A DNA stretch of 55,705 nt from Carex sylvatica (GCA_964058845.1 CAXKVR010000245.1:1-55705), one strand, 5' to 3'; positions 1 through 11,464 are shown, numbered from the stretch's first letter. The notes: a model not told the origin generated them from the sequence alone. Program-made: numbers and translations.

Positions 1-1285
1 TATGATTGAATTACTTCTCTTTTGAATTGCTGCTGACATACGTCTCTAACATTTTATCATCACTAAATGAAAAAAGAAGATAATTTTTGCATACATTTAA
101 TTTTTATGGCACATCAAACACTTATAGTACATCTATTTAAAAAATATTATTCAAATGTATAAATGAAAATTATAAATGTATTCTCAATTGTTTTGATAGG
201 ACATGTATCAAATTTGAGTTGATTTGAAAACGGTTAGCCTTTATTTAAACTTTTAAAGATACAGATTAAATGATTTTATGATAAATGACCAATCAAATTT
301 TAAATTAATTCAAGATTTATACATGTCCTATCTAAAAATTAAATTGGAATTAAAATTAAATTTGAATGGTACTTTTAAATATATGTACTATGAAATTAAA
401 TTGGATGTATCATAAAAATTGAATGTGTGTTATAAATACTCAATAAAACAAAATTATTCATGTTAAAATTTGTAAATGAAAGTGTGGTAGGCAGTGGGTA
501 TTTGCAAGGTGCACAGTACCAATTAATATAATCTAATCAAGTAAAGAATCACCCTTTGATCTAGTGACAAAAGCATATGATTCTCATATAGAATGTCATA
601 GATTTAAAATTCACAAACTAAAAAAATTCTCTATAATATAAATAAGGGTTTGAAAAAAGCTGATAAGTTAGACCTCCATGTTTCATTTAAAAAAAAAAAA
701 CTAACCAAGTGTATATGTAAACCATCAATAGAAAAAATGAAAATGCATTCAAACTTGTAAGAGAACTGACCAATAAAAGATCAGGCGTGGTGTCTGATGG
801 GATGGCAATGGGGATTAGCTGATTGTAAATTTCTTTGGCTTTGGCATACTTTTTCTACATAAAAAAAAAAAATTTAACAATAAGAAACAAATAACTAGAA
901 TAATCAACAGATAAACGGTTTGTATGGTTTTTTCTATTTTTGCTCGAAGATTAGGATTATGAACATTCTCTATTTTTGCTGGAAGATTAGGATGTACTTT
1001 CAGAAAGTTTCTAAAATGAAGGACACCTAATTTTAATTAAATAGAAACTAAATTGTGTACACTTTGACATCAGGGGCGGTTTAATGGGCATCCGACCAAA
1101 TTATGTCCGATGTCTGTTCGGAGTCATCCAATTAGCATCAAGAGTCGTACGGACAACATGAAGATTCACACAAATCAAATTCGTACGAATCTTATTGCGG
1201 ATCGGACGGCTCTGACTCATCGGACTGCCTCCACTCCTATATTTTACTCCTTTATTTTGCACATAATCGAAAGGAAGATATTGTG

Positions 1286-1579
1286 CCGAAATTTTTATTT
1301 ATACTCTTACGAAAAAACAAAAAAAAACACCTCAAATTATGGGAAATTTTGAAAAATACCAGGCCTTGAGGGACCATAAATTGGTTTGGAGATTCCTCAA
1401 AAACCTAAACATATTTAATATTTTAGTTGTTATTTGGTTTTTAGAGGGCCGCCAAGCTAATCTACAGTTTCCTAAAAATAAGGCCGCATATTGGTTTAGA
1501 TGCTCTGTTATTTTTTGAGATCCCACAAAATATGGTTTTTTTTTTTTTTTTTTTAATATGGTATAAATATAAACTTCGG
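1286..1579. mobile_element. Mutator-like MITE present only in duplication copy 1
   Basis: Terminal inverted repeats begin CCGAAATTTTTATTTATAC on the left and end GTATAAATATAAACTTCGG on the right. A 9-bp target duplication GATATTGTG lies at 1277-1285 and 1580-1588. The second copy of the tandem duplication has the uninterrupted site (one GATATTGTG, around 5640-5648), so this is a true insertion made after the duplication, or lost cleanly from the other copy. Related elements lie at 19559-19796, 23793-23993 and 28095-28436. It contains no coding sequence. Confidence 0.9.
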
Positions 1580-1606
1580 GATATTGTGTTTGGGCAAAAA
1601 TTTTAC

Positions 1607-2982
1607 CTCACTGATCAGGGCAAGGATTAATACGAAGCCCAAGTTGTAATCATGTTCCCCAATATTTGTTTTGGGAAAGTTTTCCTCTAGTAAGCTCGTC
1701 AGATCTTGATTTTTGCTGATATTTTTTAAATTCTGCAAGTAAAAAATCAAATGATATGATTGACTACCCTATGCTAGTAAGTCAAGTAATTGAACTATAT
1801 TAACAAATAAATAAAGATTGGAGATCAATCCACCCAATTATTTAATAATGATTGTTCTTTTTGAATTATGAACCTGTGATCTCCAAAGAGCATTGCCTTT
1901 GCATGTCTGACTTTCTTGAACTAATATTAATTGACTCTCTTGAACTAATATTAATTATTAAACTTATTAATTGGCTCTCTTACTAAATATTGTACCTTTT
2001 TTTTTTGTAAATATTTTTTATTAATATATTTGTTAGCAGCCGACTAACCCTAAACAAAAAAAAAACTATATTGTACCTTTTCAGCTAAGCATTGATGGAT
2101 GAGGTCAATTAATTGGGGTGGTTTTGGGTCTAATTTTCTGATGCAGATTTCAGACAGCAGAGCATGCAGCACCTTTATTGGAACAATTCCGCCTGCTAGT
2201 TGATCACCGGCACCGGCACCGCCATTTCCACCTTCATGACTTGTATGGCTGCTACGGTGCATCGGCAACTGCAGTGCTCGCGCCCTATTATCCACATGAA
2301 AAAAATGGGTCAATTGATTGCTTAATGATCTCTTGCCAGGACCATGTGAAGAGACAAGAAATAGTAAACAAAATTTTCACTGCAACTGATGTCCAGTTTG
2401 GATACTTGTTTTGGTAATAAAAGGATATGCCTAAGGGCTTAATTTGGTTGCCCAAAACAAAAACAAAAACCATCATTTATAAAATGTAGGGAGCACAAGG
2501 AAATCATACATAAGGGAAAATATGATGCAAGGACAGAGTCAGCTCTGTTTTTCATTTGTTTTGAATTACTAAAATCAAGACCATTTTTAAGGGAAATAAA
2601 TGTGGTATGTTATTATAAGATCATATCTCAATTAGTATGGGGCAGGTTACAAAATCAATATGATTTTCCTCTTATGAATTATCAGGGGCATCTTTTTCCT
2701 TTTTATAGTAGCTAATTAAGTAGCAAATTAATCACTAATTCAAAATTTAACTGTTCATTAACACAAGCTTAAATTTCTCCCTTATTACCTCTTCCAATAC
2801 ATAGCTCCCAACGCGCAAGCGAGCACAACACCAGCTCCCACCACAGCCGCTCGAGCGGCACCAGGAGGTGGCCCAACCTTGGCTTGTAATGCCGGTAACC
2901 GTACGCTAGAATGCACCAGAACAGTTTTATGATGGCGCATTGCCGGGAAATGCCGGGTTGGGAGACAGAGATTGGCTTCCAT
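1607..2982 (-). pseudogene. Unknown small gene, tandem copy 1, partial and probably broken
   Basis: This is a minus-strand homologue of the gene at 4017-6974. Exon 1 is 2789-2982 and starts MEANLCLPTRHFPAMRHH; it ends in a GTAATAAG donor after a hydrophobic stretch (AAVVGAGVVLACALGAMYW). Exon 2 is 2077-2331, or from 2379 if an upstream TTGCAG acceptor is used. Exon 3 is 1607-1732. The last exon would lie left of base 1. In exon 2 a 2-nt deletion relative to copy 2 brings a TAA into frame near 2322-2324, and a poly-T run is one base longer, so the frame set by exon 1 is lost. Exon 3 is still open and similar to copy 2 (DLTSLLEENFPKTNI). I do not recognise the family. It may be a decayed duplicate, or it may use a splice site I have not identified. 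Confidence 0.5.
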
Positions 2983-3337
2983 TTTAATATTTTTGTTTTG
3001 TTTTGTTTGCCTTTGGAACTAATAGTCACTATTAGTGGTTTTGCCTTTTTTTTCCTTTTTTTTTTTTTTCTACTTTTAGCTGTTATCTTATGTTTACTTT
3101 TCCTTTAGTAGTAGCAAGGTATCGAATTGTCCTTTTAAAGGGGCTCTTTTTTTTTTTAGGAGAGGCTCTTTTGAACGCATAGAGAAGCTATCAAGTAAGG
3201 TATATATCTTAGTTCTTTGCTGCCCTTCATAGAGAGCTTCAGATCATCAATTTTGTTGGTGTCATTGTGTTAAAGCTAGATTGGATATTATTTCATCCCA
3301 GCTGCACATGTAGGGGACACATTATACCTTTTCCTTT

Positions 3338-3451
3338 AATTTAATAAATCTGCTGTTATTTCAAAGGAATAACAGGAGCTCTGTTATTCTTCTAAATTTA
3401 ATAAATCTGCTGTTATTTCAAAGGAATAACAGGAACCCTGTTATTCTGATT
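3338..3451. repeat. Two tandem copies of a 57-bp unit with internal dyad
   Basis: The block starting AATTTAATAAATCTGCTG occurs at 3338 and again at 3395. Each copy carries the dyad GGAATAACAGG / CCTGTTATTC. A similar GGAATAACAGG block lies just right of the large transposon at 18334, so this is probably the remainder of a small element at the edge of the duplication. Confidence 0.7.
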
Positions 3452-4016
3452 ATTCTGATTCTAACCGTTCAAAATTGTTCATGTGCAAATGTTAACGAAG
3501 AAATTTTTTCTCAACGAAAACAATCATCGATGGTTGGGATCAGAATAAAAGGTTCCTGTAACCAAGATGTTACGGTACTTTAATAAAATATAATACGAGT
3601 CAGGCTATGTTACTTTGCAATGCGTGAATCGTTTTACGCATTGGATTCATATCTCTGTCTTTAAAATTTAAATAGTCGATCCGAATCGCTCAACATTATT
3701 ATCATATGAAAATATGCTTGGAGACCAAATTTTATATTTTTTGAATTTTTTTTTTTTTTACTATTTTTTTGGTAGGTAGAAAATCACTACTTTTCAATGG
3801 TCCAAAATTTTTAGATCAAATAATTATATAAATTGGGCGTTATCAATGACAGCAACGAAAATAATTATAAACTATAACCGTATGAGTTCCACAATAAATA
3901 ATTATAATTTGATCTTTTAATACAAACAATAACTAAAACAAATTAATTATTCAATAACGCTTTTAAAATCCTTAACAGCAGAAGCAATATGTAGCCATGC
4001 AAAATGGAAATAGTAA
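3452..4016. other. Non-coding stretch with a partial fold-back element arm (about 3594-3830)
   Basis: From 3594 the sequence GAGTCAGGCTATGTTACTTT resembles, in inverse, the right terminus near 18690-18712. It continues into a typical arm (GATCCGAATCGCTCAAC, then GGAGACCAAATTTTATATTT). Only one arm is clear. I see nothing coding in the rest up to the stop codon of the gene at 4017. Confidence 0.55.
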
Positions 4017-6974
4017 CTAATTATTTTGTAAATAATGTTCCCATGCTTTTTCAACCTCCTCTAGGTTCTTCTTCAAGTCGACTGTGCTGGTTTCATTAGG
4101 GAATTGCAACATGCTCTCCATGGCCATCATCATATTTATTATAGCCTACAAAGCAATGTCATAGTTGAAATGTACAGAAAATGTTCAATTTTAGTAACTA
4201 TGATTGAATTACTTCTCTTTTGGATTGCTGCCGGCTCTAACATTTTATCATCACTAAATGAAAAAAGAAGATAATTTTTGCATACATTTAATTTTTATGG
4301 CACATCAAACACTTATAGTACATCTATTTAAAAAATATTATTCAAATATAAAAATGAAAATTATAAATGTATTCTCAATTGTTTTGATAGGACATGTATC
4401 AAATTTGAGTTGATTTGAAAACATTTAGCCTTTATTTAAAATTATAAAGATACATATTATATGATTTTATGATAAATGACCAATCAAATTTTAAATTAAT
4501 TCAAGATTGATACATGTCATATCTAAATAATTTATGACACATCAACAATTTTTTTTTTAATTTGAATGGTATTTTGAAGAGGGTTCAAATGCCTTCATTT
4601 TTTGTGCCTCTATCATGCATTCATTTTTAAAAACTTTAATAACTGAAAATTTAAAGCTTAAAAGTCAAAATAAAACTGTTAGATATTATCTACATCATTT
4701 TATCTATACACGTCTAAAAAGTTATGACATTTCAATTTTGTTTTGGTTGTCATCAAGAGCTGTAAAAATGTATTAATGTGGATAATTTTTAGACGTTGAT
4801 TTTTCAACTTATTGATTTATATATAAACAAAAAGACATAAAAAATGAAGGCATTTGAACCCTCTCCTCCTTTTAAATATATGTACTATAATGGATGTATC
4901 ATAAAAATTGAATGTGCGTTATAAATATTCAATATATAAGACAAAATTATTCATGTTAAAATTTGTAAATGAAAGGGTGGTAGGCAGTGGGTATTCACAG
5001 GGTGCACAGTACCAATTAATATAATCTAACCAAGTGAATATGTAAACCATCTATAGCAAAAAAAAAAAAAAAATGCATTCAAACTGTAAGAGAACTGACC
5101 AATAAAAGATGAGGCCTGGCGTCTGATGGGATGGCGATGGGGATTAGCTTATTGCAAATTTCTTTGGCTTTGGCATATTTATTCTACATAAATGAAAAAA
5201 TAAAAAAATTGTAACAATAAGAAACAAATAACTAGAATAATCAACAGATAAACGATTTGTATGATTTCTTCTGCTACTTAAACAAGGAAATGCTAGGAAC
5301 ATTCTCCATTTTTGCTGGAAGATTAGCATGTACTTTTAGAAAGTTTCTAAAATGAAGGACACCTAATTTTAATTAATAAAAACCAAATTGTGTATACACT
5401 TTGACACCATGGTAATGCATGTGTTTACGGAATCAGGGGTGGTTCAATGGGCATCCGACCAAATTATGTCGGATGTCTGTTCGGAGCCATCCAATCCGCA
5501 TCAAGATTCGTATAGACAACATGAAGATTCACACAAATTAAATGCGTACGAATCTTATTGTGGATCGGACGTCTCCGACTCATCAGACTACCTCCACTCC
5601 TGTATTTTACACCTTTATTTTGCACAAAATTGAAAGGAAGATATTGTGTTAGAGCAAAAAATTTACCTCACTGATCAGGGCTAGGATTAATACGATGCCC
5701 AAGTTGTAATCATGTTTCCTAATATTTGTTTTGGGGAAATTTTCCTCTAGCAAGCTCGTCAGATCTTGATTTTTGCTGACATTTTTGACATCCTTGCAAG
5801 TAAAAACCAAATGATATGATTGACTACCCCATGCTAGTAAGTCAAGTCATTGAACTATATTACAAAAAAAAAATAGTAAAGGTTGAAGATCAAGCCACCC
5901 AACTATTTAATAATAATTATTTTTTTTGGGTACGAATCTGTGACTCCCAGAGAGCATTGTCTTTACCACTATATCAAAAGCTGACTTTTTTGAACTAATA
6001 TTAATTGGCTCTCTTGAACTAAAATTAATTATTGAACTTATTAATTGGCTCTCTTGAACTAAATATTGTACCCTTTCTTGTAAATAATTTGTATTAATAT
6101 ATTTGTTAGCAGCATATATATCTTGCCGACTAACCCTAAAAAAAAAAAAAACTAAATTGTACCTTTTGAGCTAAGCATTGATGGATGAGTTCAGTTAATT
6201 GGGGTGGTTTTGGCTCTGTTTTTCTGATGCAGATTTCAGACAGCAGATCATGCAGCTCCTTTATTGAAACAATTCCGCTTGCTTGATGATCACCGGCACT
6301 GCCATTTCCACCTACATGACTTGTCTGGCTGCTACGGTGCATCGGCAACTGCAGTGCGTGAGCCCTATTAGCCACATGAAAAAATGGGTCAATTGGTTGC
6401 TTCATGTTGTCTCTTGCCAGGACCTTTTGAAGAGAACCCATCATTTTTAAAATGTAGGGAACATAAGGAAATCATACATATAAGGGAAAATATGATGCAA
6501 GGACAGAGTCAGATCTGTTTTTCATTTGTTTTGAATTACTAAATCAAGACCATTTTTAAGGGAAATAAATGTGGTATGTTATTATAAGATCATATCTCAA
6601 TTAGCTAGTATGGGGCAGGTGGTTACAAAATCAATATGATTTTCCTCTTACCAATTATCACGGGCTTCTTTTTCTTTTTTATAGTATCTAAGTAGCAAAT
6701 TAATTACTAAATCAAAATTCACAAGCTTAATTTCTAGAGGCCTAAAATCTACTGGCTGGTTTTTCTCCCTTCTTACTTACCTCTTCCAATACATAGTTCC
6801 CAATGCACACGCGAGCACAGCACCAGCTCCCACCACAGCCACTCGAGCAGCACCAGGAGGTGGCCCAACCTCGGCTTGTAATGCTGGTAAGCGTACGCTA
6901 GAATGCACCAGAACAGTTTTATGATGGCGCATTGCCGGAAAATGCTGGGTTGGGAGACAGAGATTGGCTTCCAT
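4017..6974 (-). CDS. Unknown small protein with a hydrophobic N-terminal segment, tandem copy 2
   Basis: A four-exon model on the minus strand keeps one open frame: exon 1 6781-6974, exon 2 6163-6412, exon 3 5667-5792, exon 4 4017-4145. It gives about 232 residues. Donors are GTAAGT, GTACAA and GTAAAT; acceptors are GGCAAG, TTGCAAG and TTTGTAG. Phases are 2, 0 and 0 and all agree. Residues 40-63 form a glycine- and alanine-rich hydrophobic segment (VAVVGAGAVLACALGTMYW), possibly one membrane span. Exon 2 has the conserved-looking LHDLLSEICIRK; exon 4 ends in an acidic helix-like stretch (DLKKNLEEVEKAWEHYLQ). I do not recognise the family. Caution: about 130 bp present in copy 1 around the exon-2 acceptor is missing here, so the true exon 2 may once have started further upstream. 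A Mutator-like element sits about 350 bp before the ATG and may have displaced the promoter. Confidence 0.45.
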
Positions 6975-7322
6975 TTTAATATTTTTGTTTTGTTTTGTTT
7001 GCCTATGGAACTGTTAGTCACTATTAGTGGTTTTGCCTTGTTTTTCCTTTTTTTTTTTCTACTTTTAGCTGTTATCTTATGTTTACTTTTCCTTTAGTAG
7101 TAGCAAGGTATCGAATTGTCCTTTTAAAGGGGCCCTTTTTGTTTTCAGGAGAGGCTCTTTTGAACGCATAGAGATGTGAGCTAGCAAGTAAGGTATATAT
7201 CTTAGTTCTTTGCTGCCCTTCATAGAGAGCTTCAGATCATCAATTTTGTTGGTGTCATTGTGTTAAAGCTAGATTGGATATTATTTCATCCCAGCTCCAC
7301 AGGGGACACATTATACCTTTTT
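4199..7322. repeat. Tandem duplication, copy 2
   Basis: This matches 1-3334 over its length with dispersed substitutions and indels. Unlike copy 1 it carries a roughly 285-bp MITE at 4579-4863 and lacks the 294-bp MITE. Its right end is cut by the transposon that begins at 7323. Homologous exons line up in both copies. Confidence 0.9.
4579..4863. mobile_element. MITE present only in duplication copy 2
   Basis: Terminal inverted repeats are GAGGGTTCAAATGCCTTCAT on the left and its complement (GAAGGCATTTGAACCCTC) on the right. Copy 1 reads straight through at the equivalent position (near 360-380). The flanks look like an imperfect duplication of a TATTTTGA / CTTTTAAA site. A similar right end (GAGGCATTTTGAACCC) occurs near 24073-24090. 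It lies in intron 3 of the unknown gene. Confidence 0.75.
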
Positions 7323-7598
7323 GGGGTTGTCTACAGTGCAGCACAGTGATTTTGACTGTAGTGCAACAAAATTAAAATGAATCACAGTCGTTAATTTTAT
7401 TTGTCTGAATGGTTCGGATTAAATAGTTAATTTAACTTTCATTATCCTATCTGACGTTAAATTAAACAGAGTATTTTTTCGGAAGGGTAAAATAGTCAGT
7501 AAATTTCTTATTTTTTTACCCTCCCGTCTACGTCTCCTGCTCTTCTCCTCCTCTCCTCCGCTTCTCTCTTCCTTGCCGCCTCTGCCTTCACCATTGTC
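7323..7598 (+). repeat. Left terminal inverted repeat of the Mutator-like element
   Basis: It pairs with 18051-18314. Shared blocks include GTCTACAGTGCA, AAGGGTAAAATAGTCA and a pyrimidine-rich region (CTTCTCTCTTCCTTGCCGCC) ending at ACCATTGTC. The CT-rich inner half resembles a plant 5' leader, so the TIR may supply a promoter to inward transcripts; that is inference. Confidence 0.88.
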
Positions 7599-7732
7599 TT
7601 GTGTTGGATTTCGCCGCTCCCTCTCTAAACTCCACTCTCTAAAATCCTAGGTCCTCCACGCCACCTCTCTTCTGCTCCAACCCCACCCTCTCCACTCCAA
7701 CTTGACACTTTCCTTCACAAATCGCTCTCTCC

Positions 7733-8042
7733 ATGCAGGGCACTACCGCATCGCGACAGATGGAAGTGTCTTCTTTTACTCACACCGGCGAAAACGCAGG
7801 TTTATCTGCTTTCTCGTCTCTAATTCTCGATTTTACTAACCTAAGTCTCAATTCTTTTTTATTTGTATTTTTCAGATTTTGATGAAATAGATACGAGGGA
7901 ACTCAGTCCTTGCACTGAGCTGAGAAAATCAAAGCTTAGTCTCAATTTAATGTCTACTTCCACTCGATCTTCCCCAAACTGCATTTCTGGTATATCCAAA
8001 TCAAAAATTTTGAGTCCCGCTAGTATAATTCGAGTCAAGTTG
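7733..8042 (+). other. Possible two-exon coding segment just inside the left TIR
   Basis: An ATG at 7733 opens a 67-nt exon (MQGTTASRQMEVSSFTHTGE) that ends at GCAG with a GTTTAT donor. After a short intron a TTTTTCAG acceptor at 7875 leads in frame into 7876-8042 (DFDEIDTRELSPCTELRKSK), rich in serine and lysine, ending before GTACAAGT. Phase is consistent. I recognise no domain. It could be the first exons of a captured host gene or of a chimeric transcript started in the TIR; no convincing continuation was found downstream. Confidence 0.3.
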
Positions 8043-9524
8043 GTACAAGTATATGATGTCTTGTGCTTTGTTTTAAATCAAACTTGCAAGCCTCTAATTA
8101 TATAGGTCCCAGTAACGGATTTGAAAAATTAAAGAACAATATAGGTCCCACAATTCATGGAAAAGAAAATGAAAAAAATTCAATGATTTTTTACACCAGC
8201 AAAAGAGCAAATGTGGATTGGGGCAATTAAAACTTCTTGTACTATTCATTTCTGTTTTGTGACATACTAGTAAATTTTGAGCCTTAGCATATACTGGTAA
8301 ATAGAGAGAGAATGTCAGAGGCACAACAACAATGCTACCAATTCACCCATCTTTGTTCGCTATTCAGAGGCATAGAAGGACATAATACGGAAGTCCTGGG
8401 ATGAATACTTTAATGTCTAGTGGATAATGTGCTCTGCATCCAGGTATGGTTTTAACTAGTTTGTAATTCAACTGCATGACTTGGGGGGTAATTTGAACTA
8501 AATGTGATGGTGCTCATTGAAGAACACTGCACAATGCAACTTTAGTTTGAGCAAAATCAGGTCACAACTGCACAGTTGTAGGTATATGGCACTTGATTGC
8601 ATAAATGATGCACAATTAAGAGGGCAATTTGAGCTATTATGGAGAATAATTATGAGAAATAACGCCAAATGGACTGTCACAACAGACAAGTTATCAAGTA
8701 CTGCACAACTTGAATGATAATTTAAGGTTTAAGAAAACCTATGTTTGATAGAAACTTATTTGCACAATTGAACAATAAATGGGGTTTAATAGCATAAAAG
8801 ATGCTAAGTTTTAGTACCACTGCAGAAAGCAAACTGGTGCCCTACAATACTTCTTGCTTGCTAATTAGCAGTTATTTGTCAGAAAATTATTGCAAACTCT
8901 GAAATATTTACAAAAGAAGCTGAAGCAGCTGACTTAATTCAACTCAGATAGCGGTATGAATTCCAATGTAAGTACTTTAAAGTTAGATATTATTTTATTG
9001 TTGATTATTGAAAGGGTGTGACATGCCAAATGTTGATCATAGAATTTACTGGGTTTTAACTTATATTGAACCATTTTAAAGTTTCAAAATAAAGATATGG
9101 ATATGTAGTACGGACCAAAGTGCATTATGAATAGTACCATAGCCTCACTCTTGTGCATTTTATGGTGCTAACCGGTACTGTCTTTTTTTGTTGTTGTTAT
9201 ATCAACATGACACAGGGAGATATTTGTGGACACATTTATGCTTCAAATTGCAATACAGTATAATCACCGAAATAGAAGGGATACACATGTGAGGCAAATT
9301 AAGATATATGGCCCCGGCCGTAAGTCCCTTTCTGAACTCATTTGGCACATTACCAGCACATACCATTTTCTTATTGGCATTCTCTAGTTGGTATTTAAAG
9401 TTGTCTCATAATCTCTTTCAATTTATTTTTGGCATTAATTTTGCAAATTTTATACTGAAATACTGTTAACTGTTAAGAGTTCTAATCCGGTACTGGTGTA
9501 CACCAATGGAAAAATATATATATA

Positions 9525-9968
9525 GAGTGACTAATGTGCATTCGTATGCATATGGCCCAATATGCATTCGTATGCATATGGTCCAATATGCATACAGTCC
9601 AAATTTGAAATTACAAAATCTAAAACGTCGATCTGAACCATTCATCTTGTTCTCCATATTAATATCTGCTTTGAGACCAAATTTTACATTTTTCTAAATT
9701 TTTTTACTATTTATTAAGTATTTTATCAAAATTGTTGATCCAACGATGGCTTAACAAAACAGTAAAATCAGCAGCCACCGTTGGATCAGTAATTTTAAAA
9801 AATGCTTAATAAATAGTAAACAAATTCCAAAAAATGTAAAATTTGGTCTTCAAGCACATTTCAATATGGAGAACACATCTAACGGTTCGGATCGGTCGTT
9901 TGGACTTTCAAAATGAAAATACAGCGTGGAGTACAAATGCTTGGTGAGTCATGGCTCACAAAGTCCAT
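9525..9968. mobile_element. Fold-back MITE A, chimeric termini
   Basis: Two inverted arms of about 190 bp meet at a centre near 9745-9775 (GATGGCTTAACAAAACAG / GCCACCGTTGG). The left terminus (GAGTGACTAATGTGCATTC) matches the type at 43455-43885. The right terminus (ACGCTTGGTGAGC-like, then AAGTCCAT) matches the type at 38501-38917 and 39415-39834. The left arm carries a short direct repeat of GCATTCGTATGCATATGG. It is flanked by TA-rich sequence. Confidence 0.8.
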
Positions 9969-9999
9969 CTCTATACATATAGTTATATATATATATATA

Positions 10000-10421
10000 G
10001 AGGTTGGCTACTATGCTTATATAAGCATATCCCCACATATGCTTATAACTCATTTTTGTATTTCCAATGTCCAAATGGTCGATCTGAACCGTTCATCTTG
10101 TTCTCCATATTAATATGTGCTTGGAAACTAAATTTTACATTTTTCTGAATTTTTTTACTATTTGTTAAGCCACTTTGAAAATCGCTGATCCAATGGTGGC
10201 TGCACAAAACAGTAAAATCAGCAGTCACCGTTGGATTAATAATTTTCAAAGTGGCTTAATAAATAGTAAAAAAATTTAGAAAAATATAAAATTTAGTTTC
10301 CAAGCACATATTAATATGGAGAACAAGATGAACGGTTCAGATCGACCATTTGGACATTGGAATCACAGAAATGAGTTATAAGCATATGTGGGGATATGCT
10401 TATATAAGCATAGTAGCCAAA

Positions 10422-10424
<3 letters not shown>
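10000..10424. mobile_element. Fold-back MITE B (GAGGTTGGCTACTATGC type)
   Basis: The inverted termini are GAGGTTGGCTACTATGCTTA on the left and the complement on the right, ending GTAGCCAAACTC. The inner arms hold the shared blocks (GATCTGAACCGTTCATCTTG, GTTTCCAAGCACATATTAAT). It is flanked by TATATA on both sides. It is the same type as 38939-39363. Confidence 0.88.
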
Positions 10425-10458
<34 letters not shown>

Positions 10459-11464
10459 GGACTTGTACTAGTTGATCCCCAATTTGGTCTGTAAATTGGT
10501 CAATCTTATTATTTTTGGTGGTTTACATGGTAATTTAGGCTGTTAAGGAGATGAATTCATGCTTAAACATTGAGATATACCTAGAAATTTCCAAATCTAA
10601 CACTATATTGTCATGGTGTGATAGAATAAGAATCTAAGCTACTTGTATAGTTTATTCCAGTAAAATCCTTATTTGCACTAATCTCTTTCTACACCTCTCT
10701 CTCTCTCTCCATCACAGGAACCCGGTGCCACATCAGTCATTTCATTTTACTTCTCAAGAGTTCCAGACTTATTCAACCATTAGGTAACTTCATTGCCATA
10801 AGCAAGGCCTCAGACTGTAAACAGGTTTTGGTTTGTTAAAATTAGTTTCTTTTTTTAAAATTTAAAATGATGGTGTTCTTTGATTTGGTGAGTCTTTGCT
10901 TGTAAAATGGAAAAATGATTGTAAAGCCATTGTAAGAAGAACTGTCATCTTAAAGTTTATTTGAACTTGTTTTTCTTTTTTCTTACTCCAGCTTTTTTTT
11001 TAGTTGGCGTTTCTTAATGTAATAGTTGGATAGAGAGTAAACAATTTTTGCTGATACTGGCGATTTTGTATTTATAGGGAAGTATTTTTATGTAAACTCA
11101 TTGCTTTTGACGTTTGAAAAAAATTGACAATGCTCATTTTTCATTTGAAATTTGAATTTCAAATTATTCTTCCCAAAAAAAAACAAAAATTGGGGGCACG
11201 ATGGAACACAAAAAGGTTAAATGTATCAATTAAGAGGAACAATATTCACACACGGATGCATCATGTGAAACAACATATAATACATGTATTCCATGAAAAT
11301 GTGTAGACATCATAATATGCTAGAATCATGCTTGTGCAACTATATAGCTGTATACTAAAATTAATGAAATTTCCAAATGTCTAACTGAAAAAGCACTTCA
11401 ATTTCCTCAAATTGTGTCCACTTGGAGGTAAACTTTGCGTTGATCTCAATTTTACATAATTTTT

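Larger units (their letters stand above)
1..3334. repeat. Tandem duplication, copy 1 (unit of about 4.2 kb)
   Basis: The sequence from base 1 is repeated from base 4199 with small indels, starting with the same TATGATTGAATTACTTCTC block. Homology ends near 3334 in this copy and at 7322 in the second, where a large transposon interrupts it. Copy 1 may extend left of the window. Copy 1 has an extra 294-bp miniature element (1286-1579) and about 130 bp near 2355-2470 that copy 2 lacks. The first 1600 bp contain no recognised exon; by comparison with copy 2 they are intron 3 of the minus-strand gene. Confidence 0.9.
9216..10787 (+). pseudogene. APC10/DOC1 (anaphase-promoting complex subunit 10) fragment captured in the Mutator-like element
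   Basis: Two exons are visible. Exon 9216-9319 follows an ACAG acceptor and encodes EIFVDTFMLQIAIQYNHRN then RDTHVRQIKIYGP, ending at a GTAAGT donor. Exon 10718-10787 follows ATCACAG and encodes NPVPHQSFHFTSQEF then QTYSTIR and a stop. These are the characteristic C-terminal residues of the DOC domain of plant APC10, which helps the anaphase-promoting complex bind substrates. The upstream exons are not found. One base is missing in the glycine-proline run before the donor (GGCCCCGGCC), so the two exons no longer join in frame. Two fold-back elements (9525-10424) sit in the intron. It cannot make the whole protein and is best read as a captured fragment. Confidence 0.85.

Noticed and set aside
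1110..1352. Possible exon shared by both tandem copies (also 5388-5633)
   Set aside because: The frames differ between copies and the region begins with a repeat-like CAGGGGTGGTTCAATGGGC block; it is probably an old miniature element in intron 3.
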